From Stratiolaelaps scimitus (taxonomy: Eukaryota > Arthropoda > Arachnida > Mesostigmata > Laelapidae), in NCBI GenBank assembly GCA_019614645.1, contig JABWDB010000001.1:10399501-10463500 (forward strand): DNA of 64,000 nucleotides, in the 5' to 3' direction. This document shows, one piece after another, positions 37,301-46,782 of the stretch. The position numbers and the translations under genes are program-made. Within the stretch, counting starts at the first letter, position 1, and every line of letters begins with the position of its first letter. Below the pieces are notes generated by a model, which searched no databases, had not been told where the DNA came from, and was given only the letters and a program-made list of their open reading frames with translations.

Positions 37301-39893
37301 GATACACAGCCATGTACATATTATTATATTTACATACGAAGGAAAGTGTCGAGTTAGGAAATATACCGGTTCGCAATTGGGGCCAAAGTAGTCCAAGAGA
37401 CCCTATTTTAACTAGCAAGCTACTTTTGCTCTGTAACGAGATTTTTTAGCACGAGTTTAAACATCAATTCATTTTGCATTTCATCTGACACATCACTAGC
37501 ATAAAAGCTGGCCGAAATTAAACGCAGATTTTGATGACCAACGATGAATGTTCCATGAATAAGGCGGCTTTGAGGTCGACGCCAACTAGTGTTGACTAGG
37601 ATTCATGTACGAGTTCCTCCTGGAATGGCAACATTTGTAGATGAGCTAATTGGTCGACTTCGCAATAACTCTGTGAACTTTTCCCATTCAATGTGAATGG
37701 CCAGATAACTTCTACGCGTCATTGGAAGGCGATCCCACGAAGGTTGCAAAAACACCCAAACACTCTATATGTATATTCTAAATCGTATCCAGAGTTGTAT
37801 AACAGATTGTTTAATAGCAAGCGCTCTGAGTTCGCTAACTGCAAATTGCATTACCCTCCCTTTTTTTTTTGCATTTCTGTTGTCTTACTTTGTTTTTTTG
37901 CTGTAACCGATACGCGCGAATGGCTAATTCGCCAGACTACGCTAGACTTCTTGAATAGGCTAGTACGATCCGAATCTAGCTGTCGATATTTAGTAGAGCC
38001 AGAAGCAGCCGTGGAAGCACCGCGAGCACCTACCTCGATCCATGCCCTGTTCGAATTTGCACGCTTTCCTTGCGTACGATGCGGACGACCTAATGAAATA
38101 GTAGGCAGTCTATTCCTCTCACTCTCTCCCTCCCTCTCTGTTTCCTGTTCCCCGGCTTGATGCACGAATCGGTCGCTTCGCGAAACTTCATGAGGCAGCT
38201 GCAGCTGCTAAGAGCAAAGGGCGGTAGCAGCAGCGGCGGCGGCGGCAGTAGCAGCAGCCAGTGCTGGGCTTGAGGGCACTTTACATATTGCGTTGCTAAC
38301 TGCCATCGTTGTGTATCGCCCCGCACTCTGCGAGCTCCAAACCGAAGCGGCAAACAGTCATCGGTCGTTGGCAACCACCCGGCGACACGCAACCAGCCAT
38401 CCGCCGACCGTCCCGAACTACTGCACCAGCGGGCAAAGAGACAGTAAAATTGAGCGTAGCAGAATGAAGAATGAGAGCGATGTACAATATATATCCGTCG
38501 CCGCCGCCGCCGCCGCAAACGAACGGGGTGCAACGGAACTGTGGCGACAACAACGGCACCGGATAGACACACCGAAGCCCGCATACACACAAGCAGACGT
38601 ACAGACAAACTGGCACGCTAGGCCAGACACACCGAGAATGGCAATATACAGTGGTAGCAGCAGGAGCGACGACGACGAGAGCAACAACAACAACAGCGAC
38701 GGCAACAACAACAACAATGACGGCATCGCGAAGGCCCAAGGGTTCACTTGTTACCCTGAGTGCAGCTGCTGACAGCACCACTACCACCACCGCTACGATC
38801 AGCGGCAGCGGCGGCTGCCGTAACAAGAACATTCTGATTACGTCAGCATGTTTGAACAGCAGCAGCAGTAGCAGCAGGCCACCCCAACTTCGTACCCTCC
38901 CCTGTTCTGTAGTCGACCTCGGCCGATCATCCTTCTCGACCTCATCCGGATGGCAACGCCATTCGTACCCTGTTGTCGTTGTTATGTTTCTATGCATGAA
39001 TGTATGAATGTTTGTATGCTCGAATGCACGTATGGATAGACCATATGCGTTCGTGTGTACGAGACCGTGCGGCGCAGGTTCTATGCGGGCGGCTGCCTCC
39101 AATACCACTGCCATCGTTGCAGCAATCTGCTTTCTCGTCAGTAATGCGGTTATGCGCAAACGTAGAACTTAAAAACTTCATGGCAGGTACGAAAGGAGAT
39201 CCCGTGGGGCACGTCGCCGTATTCAGCGTAAAGCTGTCGAACAGTCGAAGCCGTGTATGTGATATATAATAGACAAACTCGCGATAACGTATTACAATCT
39301 ACATATAACTGCTTTAGCTATGTTTTGTTGCTGCTAGGAGAGCTACAGCTCTATCAACGTCTAGCAATAGGTAGTTCAATAAGTAAACAGGATGCTTTTA
39401 GAAAAATGACAACTCTATTCACATAAGCTATCATGTAGCAAGCTATAATGTATTTATACTGTAGATCGGCAACTATGTAAACCCTCTGTATAATATGGTT
39501 CCGAAAGACGAGGTGCCGTGGTTCATAATCGCGTTACAACGAGTCTCGACTGTGCAGATGTGAGTAAGGTGACCCACCATATATGTGAGCAGTGGGTTAG
39601 CTCCGATAACACTAAGGGCAACCACATCCATGTGCTTGGCTTAAAGTATCAATTTATTATTATTATTATTATTATTATAGGTTTCATTGCGTAGTCGATA
39701 CTGACTGATCGTGATTGTGATTGACAATGATTCGCTTTCGTGCGAGCTCTCCCGATTAGCTAACATTGTTGCTGTCGTCTGCGATTACATATTACAGCTC
39801 GACGACGATTCCGGCGTGGATAATCCGACCTATTTGCCGACTCCTTCGACACCACACGTTACGAGCGATATCACCGAGACGCAGAAGATGTAA
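22012..39893 (+). CDS. Mucin-like single-pass membrane protein with SEA-like juxtamembrane module (whole gene, six coding exons)
   Basis: Coding exons join(22012..22897, 23861..23995, 25677..25949, 32504..32749, 34889..35003, 39798..39893). All splice borders are GT-AG and every junction keeps the frame (phases 2,2,2,2,0). Counting from the in-frame ATG at 22149 the product is 537 residues. It has an Ala/Ser/Thr/Pro-rich ectodomain to about residue 190. Next comes a compact module (about 200-295) with four N-glycosylation sequons and two cysteines, then a transmembrane helix at about 321-342 (LIILIVVIVLLCIVLFIACV). A basic di-cysteine stop-transfer (RCCRR, 345-349) and a roughly 190-residue Ser/Pro-rich tail follow, with NPTY at 515-518. 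The layout fits a type I surface mucin or adhesion-like protein whose tail may bind PTB-domain adaptors through NPxY. I cannot name the family; SEA or KIAA1549-type relatives are only hypotheses. The first exon is probably missing, so the N-terminus is uncertain. Confidence 0.78.
22139..22151 (+). promoter_or_regulatory. Ideal Kozak context around in-frame ATG 22149
   Basis: GCCGCCACCATGG matches the vertebrate Kozak consensus at every position and is in frame with the membrane-protein ORF. In Ala/Thr-rich coding sequence (GCC GCC ACC ATG) such a match can arise by chance. The residues after it (MENSLPTTTRSTTDSSPS) are not a signal peptide. Confidence 0.4.
23861..23995 (+). CDS. Exon B: second half of the SEA-like juxtamembrane module
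   Basis: The acceptor TTTTCTTGCAG ends at 23860 and the donor GATGG|GTATGT starts at 23996. The exon enters and leaves in phase 2 and adds 45 codons. It reads as strand (YLTLNLTVTATD), helix (DFKKLLAKLEEHMKN) and strand (HMIITGFTLHD). Two N-glycosylation sequons (NLT, NIT) are visible. The second cysteine of the module lies just before the junction in exon A. Together with the end of exon A this gives a strand-helix-strand-helix-strand order resembling ferredoxin-like SEA folds. I see no SEA autocleavage motif (G|SVVV type). The fold assignment is inference; the exon itself is well supported by its splice sites. Confidence 0.8.
24001..25676 (+). other. Intron between exons B and C
   Basis: This is AT-rich sequence with a short (TA)n tract at 25296-25312. 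No additional phase-compatible exon is seen. Confidence 0.5.
25677..25949 (+). CDS. Exon C: juxtamembrane stalk, transmembrane helix and start of cytoplasmic tail
   Basis: The acceptor CAATTGTTACAG ends at 25676 and the donor TACAG|GTATGT starts at 25950. It carries 90 full codons between two split codons. After a short stalk ending TYSEE comes a 22-residue hydrophobic helix (LIILIVVIVLLCIVLFIACV and two more residues). Then a positive, cysteine-containing stop-transfer (SIRCCRR) sets the tail in the cytoplasm by the positive-inside rule. The paired cysteines just below the membrane are plausible palmitoylation sites. The tail begins with Ser/Arg-rich sequence (SPSSKTLDLLEAAQ, RSHSRSVDF). The exon is the strongest evidence that the locus encodes a membrane protein. 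Confidence 0.85.
26716..26750. repeat. (CT)n microsatellite
   Basis: CT tract with CC and TTT interruptions. The same motif in reverse (GAGAGAAAG) follows at about 26758, giving a potential CT/GA foldback. Confidence 0.95.
28525..28629 (+). repeat. Cluster of four short stem-loops
   Basis: Within 105 bases there are four potential hairpins. The first is TCAGTC-A-AACC/GGTT-GACTGA (28525-28547). The second is CTGAGC/GCTCAG (28544-28559), which overlaps the first and so excludes it. The third is CATTTGGC/GCCAAATG (28560-28577). The fourth is TATTGGCT/AGCCAATA (28596-28629). They lie in the intron between exons C and D. Confidence 0.6.
30952..31203 (-). mobile_element. Possible remnant of a LINE reverse transcriptase
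   Basis: The 83-residue minus-strand ORF contains SIARSGHSLQVNAKKTDLSI, reminiscent of the LxxNxxKT segment downstream of the reverse-transcriptase catalytic site in RTE- or CR1-like LINEs. A later IFAIKQYVCSISI loosely resembles the FKYLGSIIS motif. No YADD box or flanking RT blocks are visible. It lies within the intron between exons C and D. The match is weak. Confidence 0.28.
31354..31381. repeat. (TA)n microsatellite
   Basis: A 28-bp pure TA tract in the intron between exons C and D. Confidence 0.97.
32504..32749 (+). CDS. Exon D: cytoplasmic tail, Pro/Ser-rich
   Basis: The acceptor TTATTTCTTTGTAG ends at 32503 and the donor TTCAG|GTAGGA starts at 32750. Phase 2 at both ends matches exons C and E. 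The segment is Pro-, Ser-, Gly- and Ala-rich, with stretches such as SEYSGCLSPMTPFGPG and RVDFSPDRSRFR. Several SP/TP dipeptides could be proline-directed kinase sites. No folded domain is recognisable. The minus strand of the same interval is also open (32471-32767) but has no splice context. Confidence 0.75.
33988..34056. repeat. Minisatellite, three tandem 23-bp units
   Basis: Units at 33988-34010, 34011-34033 and 34034-34056 share CT(T/A)A(G/C)(T/C)T(C/G)CTAT(C)(T/C)AGAA. The outer two are closest to each other. It lies in the intron between exons D and E. Confidence 0.85.
34889..35003 (+). CDS. Exon E: cytoplasmic tail
   Basis: The acceptor TTTGTTCATTGCAG ends at 34888. The donor CATTCG|GTGAGT starts at 35004 and is a consensus site. 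The exon enters in phase 2 and leaves in phase 0, adding 38 codons after the split Arg codon. The peptide is basic and Ser/Thr/Asn-rich (SYNYPPKHSRTLPSAV, TQSTEQLTKNHS). There is no recognisable domain; it continues the disordered tail. Confidence 0.72.
35351..35373. repeat. (TA)n microsatellite
   Basis: Pure TA tract in the intron between exons E and F. Confidence 0.97.
35600..39180. other. CpG- and triplet-rich intronic blocks between exons E and F
   Basis: Two GC-rich stretches (about 35.6-37.1 kb and 38.1-39.1 kb) are separated by AT-rich DNA. They contain CAG, GCC, AAC and CCA triplet runs. A minus-strand frame of 287 codons (38296-39159) is made largely of repeat-encoded Val/Leu/Ala runs, and an opposing plus frame is also open. 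I see no exon with valid splice borders. Confidence 0.3.
36742..36778. repeat. Inverted repeat, 11-bp arms
   Basis: CCTTTACCGCT (36742-36752) and AGCGGTAAAGG (36768-36778) are separated by 15 bases, in a CpG-rich intronic block. Confidence 0.85.
39653..39679. repeat. (TTA)n trinucleotide repeat
   Basis: About nine TTA units upstream of exon F, ending in an AG that mimics a splice acceptor. Confidence 0.95.
39798..39893 (+). CDS. Exon F: terminal coding exon with NPTY motif and stop
   Basis: The acceptor TTACATATTACAG ends at 39797. The exon begins in phase 0, as required by exon E, and encodes 31 residues before TAA (39891-39893). The acidic start LDDDSGVDNPTYLPTPSTP contains NPTY, the classic NPxY signal for PTB-domain proteins or clathrin adaptors. 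The end is TSDITETQKM. A (TTA)n tract followed by another AG at 39679-39680 lies upstream, but splicing there would hit a stop within eight codons. The use of 39798 is therefore favoured. Confidence 0.75.
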   Translation, partial: LDDDSGVDNPTYLPTPSTPHVTSDITETQKM

Positions 39894-40510
39894 TGCAACA
39901 GCAGGCTACAACGACGGCAAATGGCCTCATGGCCATCGAGTCTACGTCTGTGGAGTCACTTTCTTCCAACAACAAGCATCATAACTATTATAATAATCTG
40001 TCCCCCCCCCCGTGCATACACGCTATACCTGGCAGCTGATTCTCAGCGAGCTATCACCACGTCGGGTGATGATTAGCATACGACTGTTCTTCATATGATA
40101 ATTATTATATTACTAGTACTGTATTAGAAGCGGTCGGCAGCATGGATAGATCTAGCCGGATTGTAGCGGCGGCTTGCAGAAGCGCGCCGACTAGCAGCTT
40201 AATACAACTGAACCTGAGCTCCAGGCAGTATAACAGAGACGATCAGGATCGACTCCGACTCTAGGTGTTGTCGAATCTGTAATATTACAGCATCGGACCT
40301 GACAGCGGGCTGTGTAAGCGTTTCTTCCTCTAGGTGACTATAATTATTTGCATACAGCAGTTGTCTGATTAGGCCCATTGATGGGGCACTATCAATCGGT
40401 GTTGTAGGTGGCGGTGTCCTTCTAACATAGAAACCGTACTTACTGCGGATTCGTTTACTATTGGGCGATTGATTGATCGATTGACGGGAGGTTACAGACC
40501 CCGAAGTTGC

Positions 40511-40511
<1 letters not shown>

Positions 40512-40552
<41 letters not shown>
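40512..40552. repeat. (TA)n microsatellite, 41 bp
   Basis: The longest uninterrupted TA tract in the window, within the probable 3' UTR. Confidence 0.98.
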
Positions 40553-40554
<2 letters not shown>

Positions 40555-41575
40555 GTGCCAAACAATCATTTCTTGTGCCAAAGGAAGATTACCATGGGAG
40601 AACCGGAGAGCAAGCCGCACCGGTCCATCAACAAGCCTACCAGAACAACAGATGAGCATGAATCATGAGTGGTAACTTGAGGCACGACACATATGTGGGG
40701 TGTTCCAGTGGCTGACGATCACAAGGAACTACCACAATGTTATATATAAATATATACATATATTAATGTCAATAATGGCGCTCTGTGAGCAAAAAGTTTA
40801 GATGAAAGTTCACAACAGAATGGCAAAGGTGAAAATCATAGAAGAGATCGACTATTAAGCAATAGATTATTTGGAGCCCCCGAGCAGGAGAAGCGGCGAA
40901 AGGCGAGGAAGATATCTAAGATGAATGGACGTGTAGTGTTTTTATAGGATTGTGTATGTACCAGCAAAACAAGAACATATTTGTACCTAGGTAGAATGAT
41001 ACAGTTCGTACTTAGTTAAGCCTAAGCATTATCTGCCGAAGCGGCATGAAGATGAGAAGACAGATGCAGAAATCGAGGAGAGACCTAGTGCGCGCGGCCA
41101 TGCTTGACTTGGCTCGCTCGTCAGGCAGCGTTGCGTAAGCTAACCTAATCGATAAGCTGTCGTCGCCTTGGCCGCGGTTATCTTCATTATATACCTATTC
41201 ACCTATCACTAGGGTAATTCAAGCGGAAAAAATCGGTCCATGATACTAATGAATGATAAAGTAATGAAAAACATATTAATTATGAGCCCGCTGATAACGA
41301 ATGACAATAACGTTTTGTATAGCGCTGGACAGGTAGCTGGCTGGAGACTGATAGCATTAACACTTGTCAGGTAGATTATGGTACGTACAGGTGTATTCTA
41401 TTAGTTAGGATGGAGATCGATTGGTTAGCGGAGAGATAGGCGCGGAGCGATAAAGGCAACCGAAATCTAGACAGAACACAGAAGTATTTACGAAGAGGCT
41501 CGAGAGGCGCCTGAACGCGTCTGAGGGCACCGCCCAACTGGGTTTATAATACAAAGATGCCAGTGACATAGAGCT

Positions 41576-41597
41576 ACCACTACTACTACTACTACTA
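41576..41597. repeat. (CTA)n trinucleotide repeat
   Basis: About seven ACT/CTA units in the probable 3' UTR. Confidence 0.94.
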
Positions 41598-42170
41598 ATA
41601 CTACGGCGAAGAATACAAGACTCGAATGATAGCGAAATATCGAACGAAAGTATAAGACAAAACACGTCATTCAGGGCTATATAAAGCATCGGACAGTTGA
41701 TATCGTTGGGGATAATGGTAGCGATTCGGTTCACGTGGCCGCGCGATGTTGTTGGGGGTGTGGGGGGTCTCGTGCGTGGACTCGGACATGGTCATTTCCG
41801 TCTGTTCTGAGATCGATCCAGCGAACAATCCGTCGTGGATGACAGTGTACTTGTATTGCAGCCGAATGGTGGAATACGGACTTGGAAATACAGGAAATAT
41901 ATCATATGATGATGATAATGATGATGCATCGCAGCAAACGAAAACGAGGGAACAAAAATGGGTGCAGTAAATGTGTGAATGTGTTTACGATTCATTCTAG
42001 GGGGGGGGGTTCAGAGATCAGCGATGATACGGTGCGACATGCTCAACATTAAATGGCAGCGCCTCGTAAGAGACGCCCTACGAACGAAAAGTGTGTGTGT
42101 GTGTCTAAGGCACGCGATGGAGTACAGAAACAAAAACAGATAAATAAAAATAAATATCTATATATATGGG

Positions 42171-42197
42171 GAGGGAGAGAGAGAGAGAGAGAGAGAA
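42171..42197. repeat. (GA)n microsatellite
   Basis: GA tract in the probable 3' UTR, preceded by a short TG repeat at about 42090-42103. Confidence 0.96.
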
Positions 42198-42605
42198 GGG
42201 GTGAGTATACATGTTTACGTAAGGAGGAGACCGAGCAGGATGCAATTGACAAGCGATATCAAAGGGTCGATGGCATCGATAGGACAGTGGACTTGGTCGG
42301 TGTGAAAGCCGACAGGGGTCTAGCGGATTGTGTGTGCGGGCTGAGAGAAGGTTGAAAATGGAGGAGATAAGCTGATTATGGAATGAGCGAGGACTATTTT
42401 TGTACAATACCAAAGTACGTGTGTTGTATCGATAACGAAATGACAATGGTTATATATATATAAATATATAAGTTTAGCATTATTATTATTACTATTAATA
42501 AAGTACTGTTATTTAAGTGCATTAGCATAATGTGAGGCACTGTGGAAGGCACTCGGCGAAAGCGCAAAACTAGATTAGATATTAATATTATCGGACAGAA
42601 TCCAC

Positions 42606-42628
42606 CGATGATGATGATGATGATGATA
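42606..42628. repeat. (GAT)n trinucleotide repeat
   Basis: About seven GAT units in the probable 3' UTR, followed by GAGAGA. Confidence 0.95.
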
Positions 42629-42739
42629 GAGAGAGAGAAAACGGAGAGAAATTAAGCAGGAGAGGAAATAATGTATATTGACTTTTAACTTGTAGTTACC
42701 ATGATTATTATTATTTTACCATTATTATTATTAATACGG

Positions 42740-42745
42740 AATAAA
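42740..42745 (+). terminator. Candidate poly(A) signal AATAAA
   Basis: AATAAA is followed about 20-35 bases later by a GT/T-rich element (GGTTGTTTTTCTCTGCT). This is the expected layout for cleavage and polyadenylation at about 42.76 kb. Earlier hexamers at 42143 and 42497 have less convincing downstream elements. Confidence 0.4.
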
Positions 42746-43414
42746 TCTACTGTAATAATAAGAATCGGTTGTTTTTCTCTGCTCATTGGATAATGCTAGT
42801 TAACGTGTCACCCAGCTAATCAAGTTTCATTTATTGAGAGAGACATATAAGCGGGACGCCGTGGATCAACAAAAACAACGACCTTGATGTCTTTTGAAGT
42901 GACTCCTATTATTAGCACTGGCGTATTCTTACTTATGTCTCGATATGATACACTCCACAGAAGCTACCCGCCTGAACCGCTAATCATTTCTTGTTTTTCT
43001 ATCACTCCGTTGTGTGAATCCTCTAACTTCATTACAGTTTTGATCCCATCCCAGTTAACCCACTGCATTGCGCTCGTCATCCCGTTACATTACTGCTATT
43101 TATACCATTACATAATTTCACCTGTGACCCTGTCGAGATTATCTCGTTAATTCAAAATAAAACTTCACGCGATTTCGTACATGTCCTAAGAAATGTCAAT
43201 GCCTTTGTATTGAGTTCGAAATCATATGTAACTTTTCCATTAACAAATTTTAGAAACTCTCAACCGTACCCCGAGGAAACGAAGTTTTTAATATTTTCAT
43301 GCGTTACTCCGCGGTGGTTTGCCGTCGACTCAAACTCAGACAACATAAATTATCAAGATAGTTAGTGCCGTTTTTAGGTTCGTCGCCACATATAAACATG
43401 TATATACACCAGCT

Positions 43415-43639
43415 TCACGAGCTTTTAAGATAGGGAACACATCTACCTTCTAAATAACTTTCATCGCCGACGTGCCACAAGTCTAGTGAGTGGTGTAGAG
43501 CAATACCTGCGTCTGCTAGTTTCGCTAAACAGGTAAAATTGTGCACAAGTACTTTGATGGCCTGACAGGCTTGCAGTCCGCTTGCATGTCGAGACTCGGG
43601 ACTTCTGGGTGTGTCCCCAGTAATTCCATTAATACTCAT
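43415..43639 (-). other. Unrecognised 74-residue ORF, possibly transposase-derived
   Basis: It starts at a real ATG (43637-43639). It includes LAKLADAGIALHHSLDLWHV, which recalls the hydrophobic-D-[VL]WH block of some cut-and-paste transposases (THAP9-like and relatives). There is no second motif and no start context of note. It could be chance. Confidence 0.2.
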
Positions 43640-43711
43640 TATCTAATGTAAGCTCAAGCTTTCGCCGTGATTCTCTATGCAGTTTTGCTGGACCACGTTT
43701 CAAACAAGGTC

Positions 43712-44137
43712 TTAGGCAGGAAGGAAATACAATAGCTTCGTGGAACCGCGCCTCGCTGCGATGCTCCATGGCGACATCAGGAAAGTGGCTTCTTGCCGTC
43801 CGCCAAATTCAGCCAAAGCCAAGCACGTCAGCCCACTGCCGACTATCGAAGGGCCAAGGGCATCCATTCCAGCGTTGAGACGCCAATAACCAAACCATCG
43901 CAAAGCAGAAGCGAGGACAGAGGAAGCAAAGGAAACCGAATCCTGAGCAAGCTCGGTGCTTCTTTGACCGAGTACGCCAGATACAACCCGCACGGAGGGA
44001 AGGCGACAAGGATGAGGCCCCAACTGCGCGGCGAATACAGGTGTGCCGTATGGGCGCTGAGATGGGGAAACGGAGCGAAAACTTGAAGAGGGAACAGCCG
44101 AAGGGAGGCAAACGCATTGCAGGTGTGGAAAATCCAA
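43712..44137 (-). other. Unrecognised 141-residue ORF in a GC-richer block
   Basis: It is the longest uninterrupted frame in this AT-rich part of the window. The other two minus frames are also open for over 100 codons (43809-44153, 43843-44148), and a plus frame is open as well (43793-44086). That pattern points to low stop density rather than selection on one frame. No domain is seen. Confidence 0.15.
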
Positions 44138-46757
44138 AAGGTGGACAAGCCAAAATTAGATCAAAGAACTAACTGATAGGGCCAGCATAGCAAGGCGCAC
44201 TCGTTGAAGATAGGGAAGACGCGACCGCTAAAAGGAACGCATAAAAAATATGAAAACGATAATCACAGGACGTTCCCAGCTATCTCTGTTTTGTTCAGCC
44301 GACTTCTGCTTGTTCGTTCCTGATCGTTTCTTTTTTTCCCGGAGGTCGTTTACACAAGTGGAAGTGTTTTATGCACTCCTGGTGTTAGCCAACCAAGAAG
44401 ACCCATACGCCCCATACGGAAGAGGTCTGCTGCCGATCTGCTAACGATCTGGTCTATTCGTCCGAGGGAGGAGGAGCCATCACCCTACATCTTCGATTGG
44501 TATCGCCTTAATGTTCGTCGCGTCCTCCTTTAACTAAACATCCGCCTTAACGGACAATGATCATAAATGTATGAAATAAAACCTATTCGTGATCACTGAT
44601 ATATTATACATAACTCAGTTCGGCACACGACATATATAATATATGAAATAAAAATATAAGATGCATAAACGAGAACTTCAGTTCCGTTAGTAAACGAAAT
44701 ATAATAAAAACATTATTTTAAAATACTTATTATAGTGGATTTTTTATTAAAATGGAGTCGTGCAGAGTCCCTCATTGGCATAGTATACACTATCTCCTGT
44801 CCGGCCAACAGCCGTGGTAGGTAACTGTTATCAATATTATAGTATTTTATTTACAATAACGTGTATACCAGTTTACCCAAATTGCTTCCTGACGTTTTGA
44901 TTAGAAATAGTTCATTTACTTGAAGTATATTATCCTAAAAAGCGGGGCAAGCTTACGCTGGCCCGGTAGCTTGACAATGAATATATCATCGGCGACGTTC
45001 AGCTTTATGAGCTCACGGGGTCACATCTGTGCTTCTAGTAAGATCGCATTGAAAGCCTTCGGATAATCTCCCGCAGTCTTGAGGAACAGCAATGAAATTG
45101 GGACTCAGCGATGTGATCTTTCTTCTATTGACTTCTGCTTTTCATACCTGAGCCGGACGTTGTCTCAGTGATAGCAGAGACGGGGAAGCACGTGTGAAGT
45201 TTTCATTATCGAATGAAGCGGATATTTTAACCGCCGACAGCCGATCTGGAGAAACGTCATGAGGGCCACTTGTCGGACCGTCCCTTTTACCCAGTACTCT
45301 GGGCTCAAAAGCTACGGGATTGATGAGCAGCAACTATGCCAAACGTGCACTTGTAGCACTCGTGACCCCATCAGTGTTCTACGTGGCCCAATTAGTTCGC
45401 GAAAAACGACGCCCACGTTGGTACCTTGCACGTACAGCGTATGGGAGAGCCGAGAGAGCGGCGGCGTAGTGACGCAGGGACAGAGCCAAGGAAAATATCG
45501 CAGGAGGAATGAGATTATCAGTCAGAGGATGTAGGAAACGAGCGTATCGTGGTCATGGGAGACTAGAAGGAAAGCGCATGCCCATAGTGATATATATATA
45601 TATACGGGGGGGGTGTTGAGTTCTTCATCGCCGAGAAAGAGGCGAAGGCACCGAGAAGAATAGCCACGTCTTTTTCCTCCTTGCTCTGGATCAGACGAGG
45701 CAGGGGACCTGAAAGAGGGGCGGGAATTGGGGTTGACGGGTTAGTGGCGGCGCTCTCCACTGGGACCTCTAACAGTGGGGACACCGAGTCGCCCCAACGT
45801 CAGCCCATGACTGCCTCCTCTTCAGCTACGGCGGACGTGTGCCGCTACTATCAATATAATGCCACCACCACTGCCACCGCAGCAATGGCACCCCGGTAGT
45901 CAGATGCCAGCCTTCGAATGAATGAACGCGTCCCGCCACTGCCAAGCCCCAGCAGAAATCTGTACGGGTAAGGGTATAACAGGGAAAGGGTGGTATTATA
46001 AATAGGGACAGACACATGGGGCAGAGAACGGGACGGCGTGGTGGTGGGAGGGTCACAGGGCAGTAGGTAGTCATATGAGGGGCTGTGTAGTAGGGGCATC
46101 GGACGACGCCTTCAAATGGCAATACTTTTTCTCCTCGGCCAGAAGATCGCATCTGGCCCGCTCGCGGCCTGCGGGTCAGCCTGCCAGACAGCAGCCATTG
46201 CGGCATCACTGCCATCATTGCTACACTGCTATATCAGCAGCTATAATATCTCGTGCCGTGGGTAGGCTAGCACCACCACCTCATCTCTCGTTACAGAGAA
46301 CTGCAGCTCTACCATCGGTCGTCTACTTTCTGCCGGCGCTGACCCATCATCACCTACGAGACCACGACTACACACATGATTTGTAGCCGGTCTTGGCAAG
46401 CGACCAAAAGACAGTCAGTAGTCGCTGGCAAGCCAACGACTGGACACTGGGCAGGGCGACGACGAATACGAAAGTGAGAACGTGAGAGTGAGATGAGACG
46501 GTTAGTGCTAATTCGGATAGACGCACTGAACAGTATTGTGAGTGAGAATGGGAGAAGGACAAGCCGTCGAACAATGTGAGGACAACGCGAAGGCTGGCGG
46601 CAGCAGCAGCAATCGAACACGACACAGAACGATGAGGACGATAACGCCGATCGTGATGAGGGCGATAACGTCTACTGGATGGCCAACATCACTTGCTACG
46701 TTCCACGGGGCTATACTTCTTCGAATTATATCGTCGGCAGGACTATCATATATCTCT

Positions 46758-46782
46758 ATTATATATATATATATATATATAT
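46758..46782. repeat. (TA)n microsatellite
   Basis: TA tract following CTCTATTA. Confidence 0.96.

Larger units (their letters stand above)
39894..42770 (+). other. Probable 3' UTR of the membrane-protein gene
   Basis: After the stop at 39893 there is no coding-like ORF and no clear splice structure for almost 3 kb. The stretch carries unusually many microsatellites: a 41-bp (TA)n, (CTA)n, (TG)n, (GA)n and (GAT)n. Poly(A)-signal hexamers occur at about 42143, 42497 and 42740. Its extent is inferred from those hexamers alone. Confidence 0.45.

Noticed and set aside
38296..39159. 287-residue minus-strand ORF, second longest frame in the window
   Set aside because: Built largely from repeat-encoded Leu, Val and Ala runs; the opposite strand is open too; no coherent domain order.
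39681..39704. Acceptor after the TTA repeat as the start of the last exon
   Set aside because: In the frame required by exon E it meets TGA after seven codons, whereas the acceptor at 39797 continues to a sensible C-terminus.
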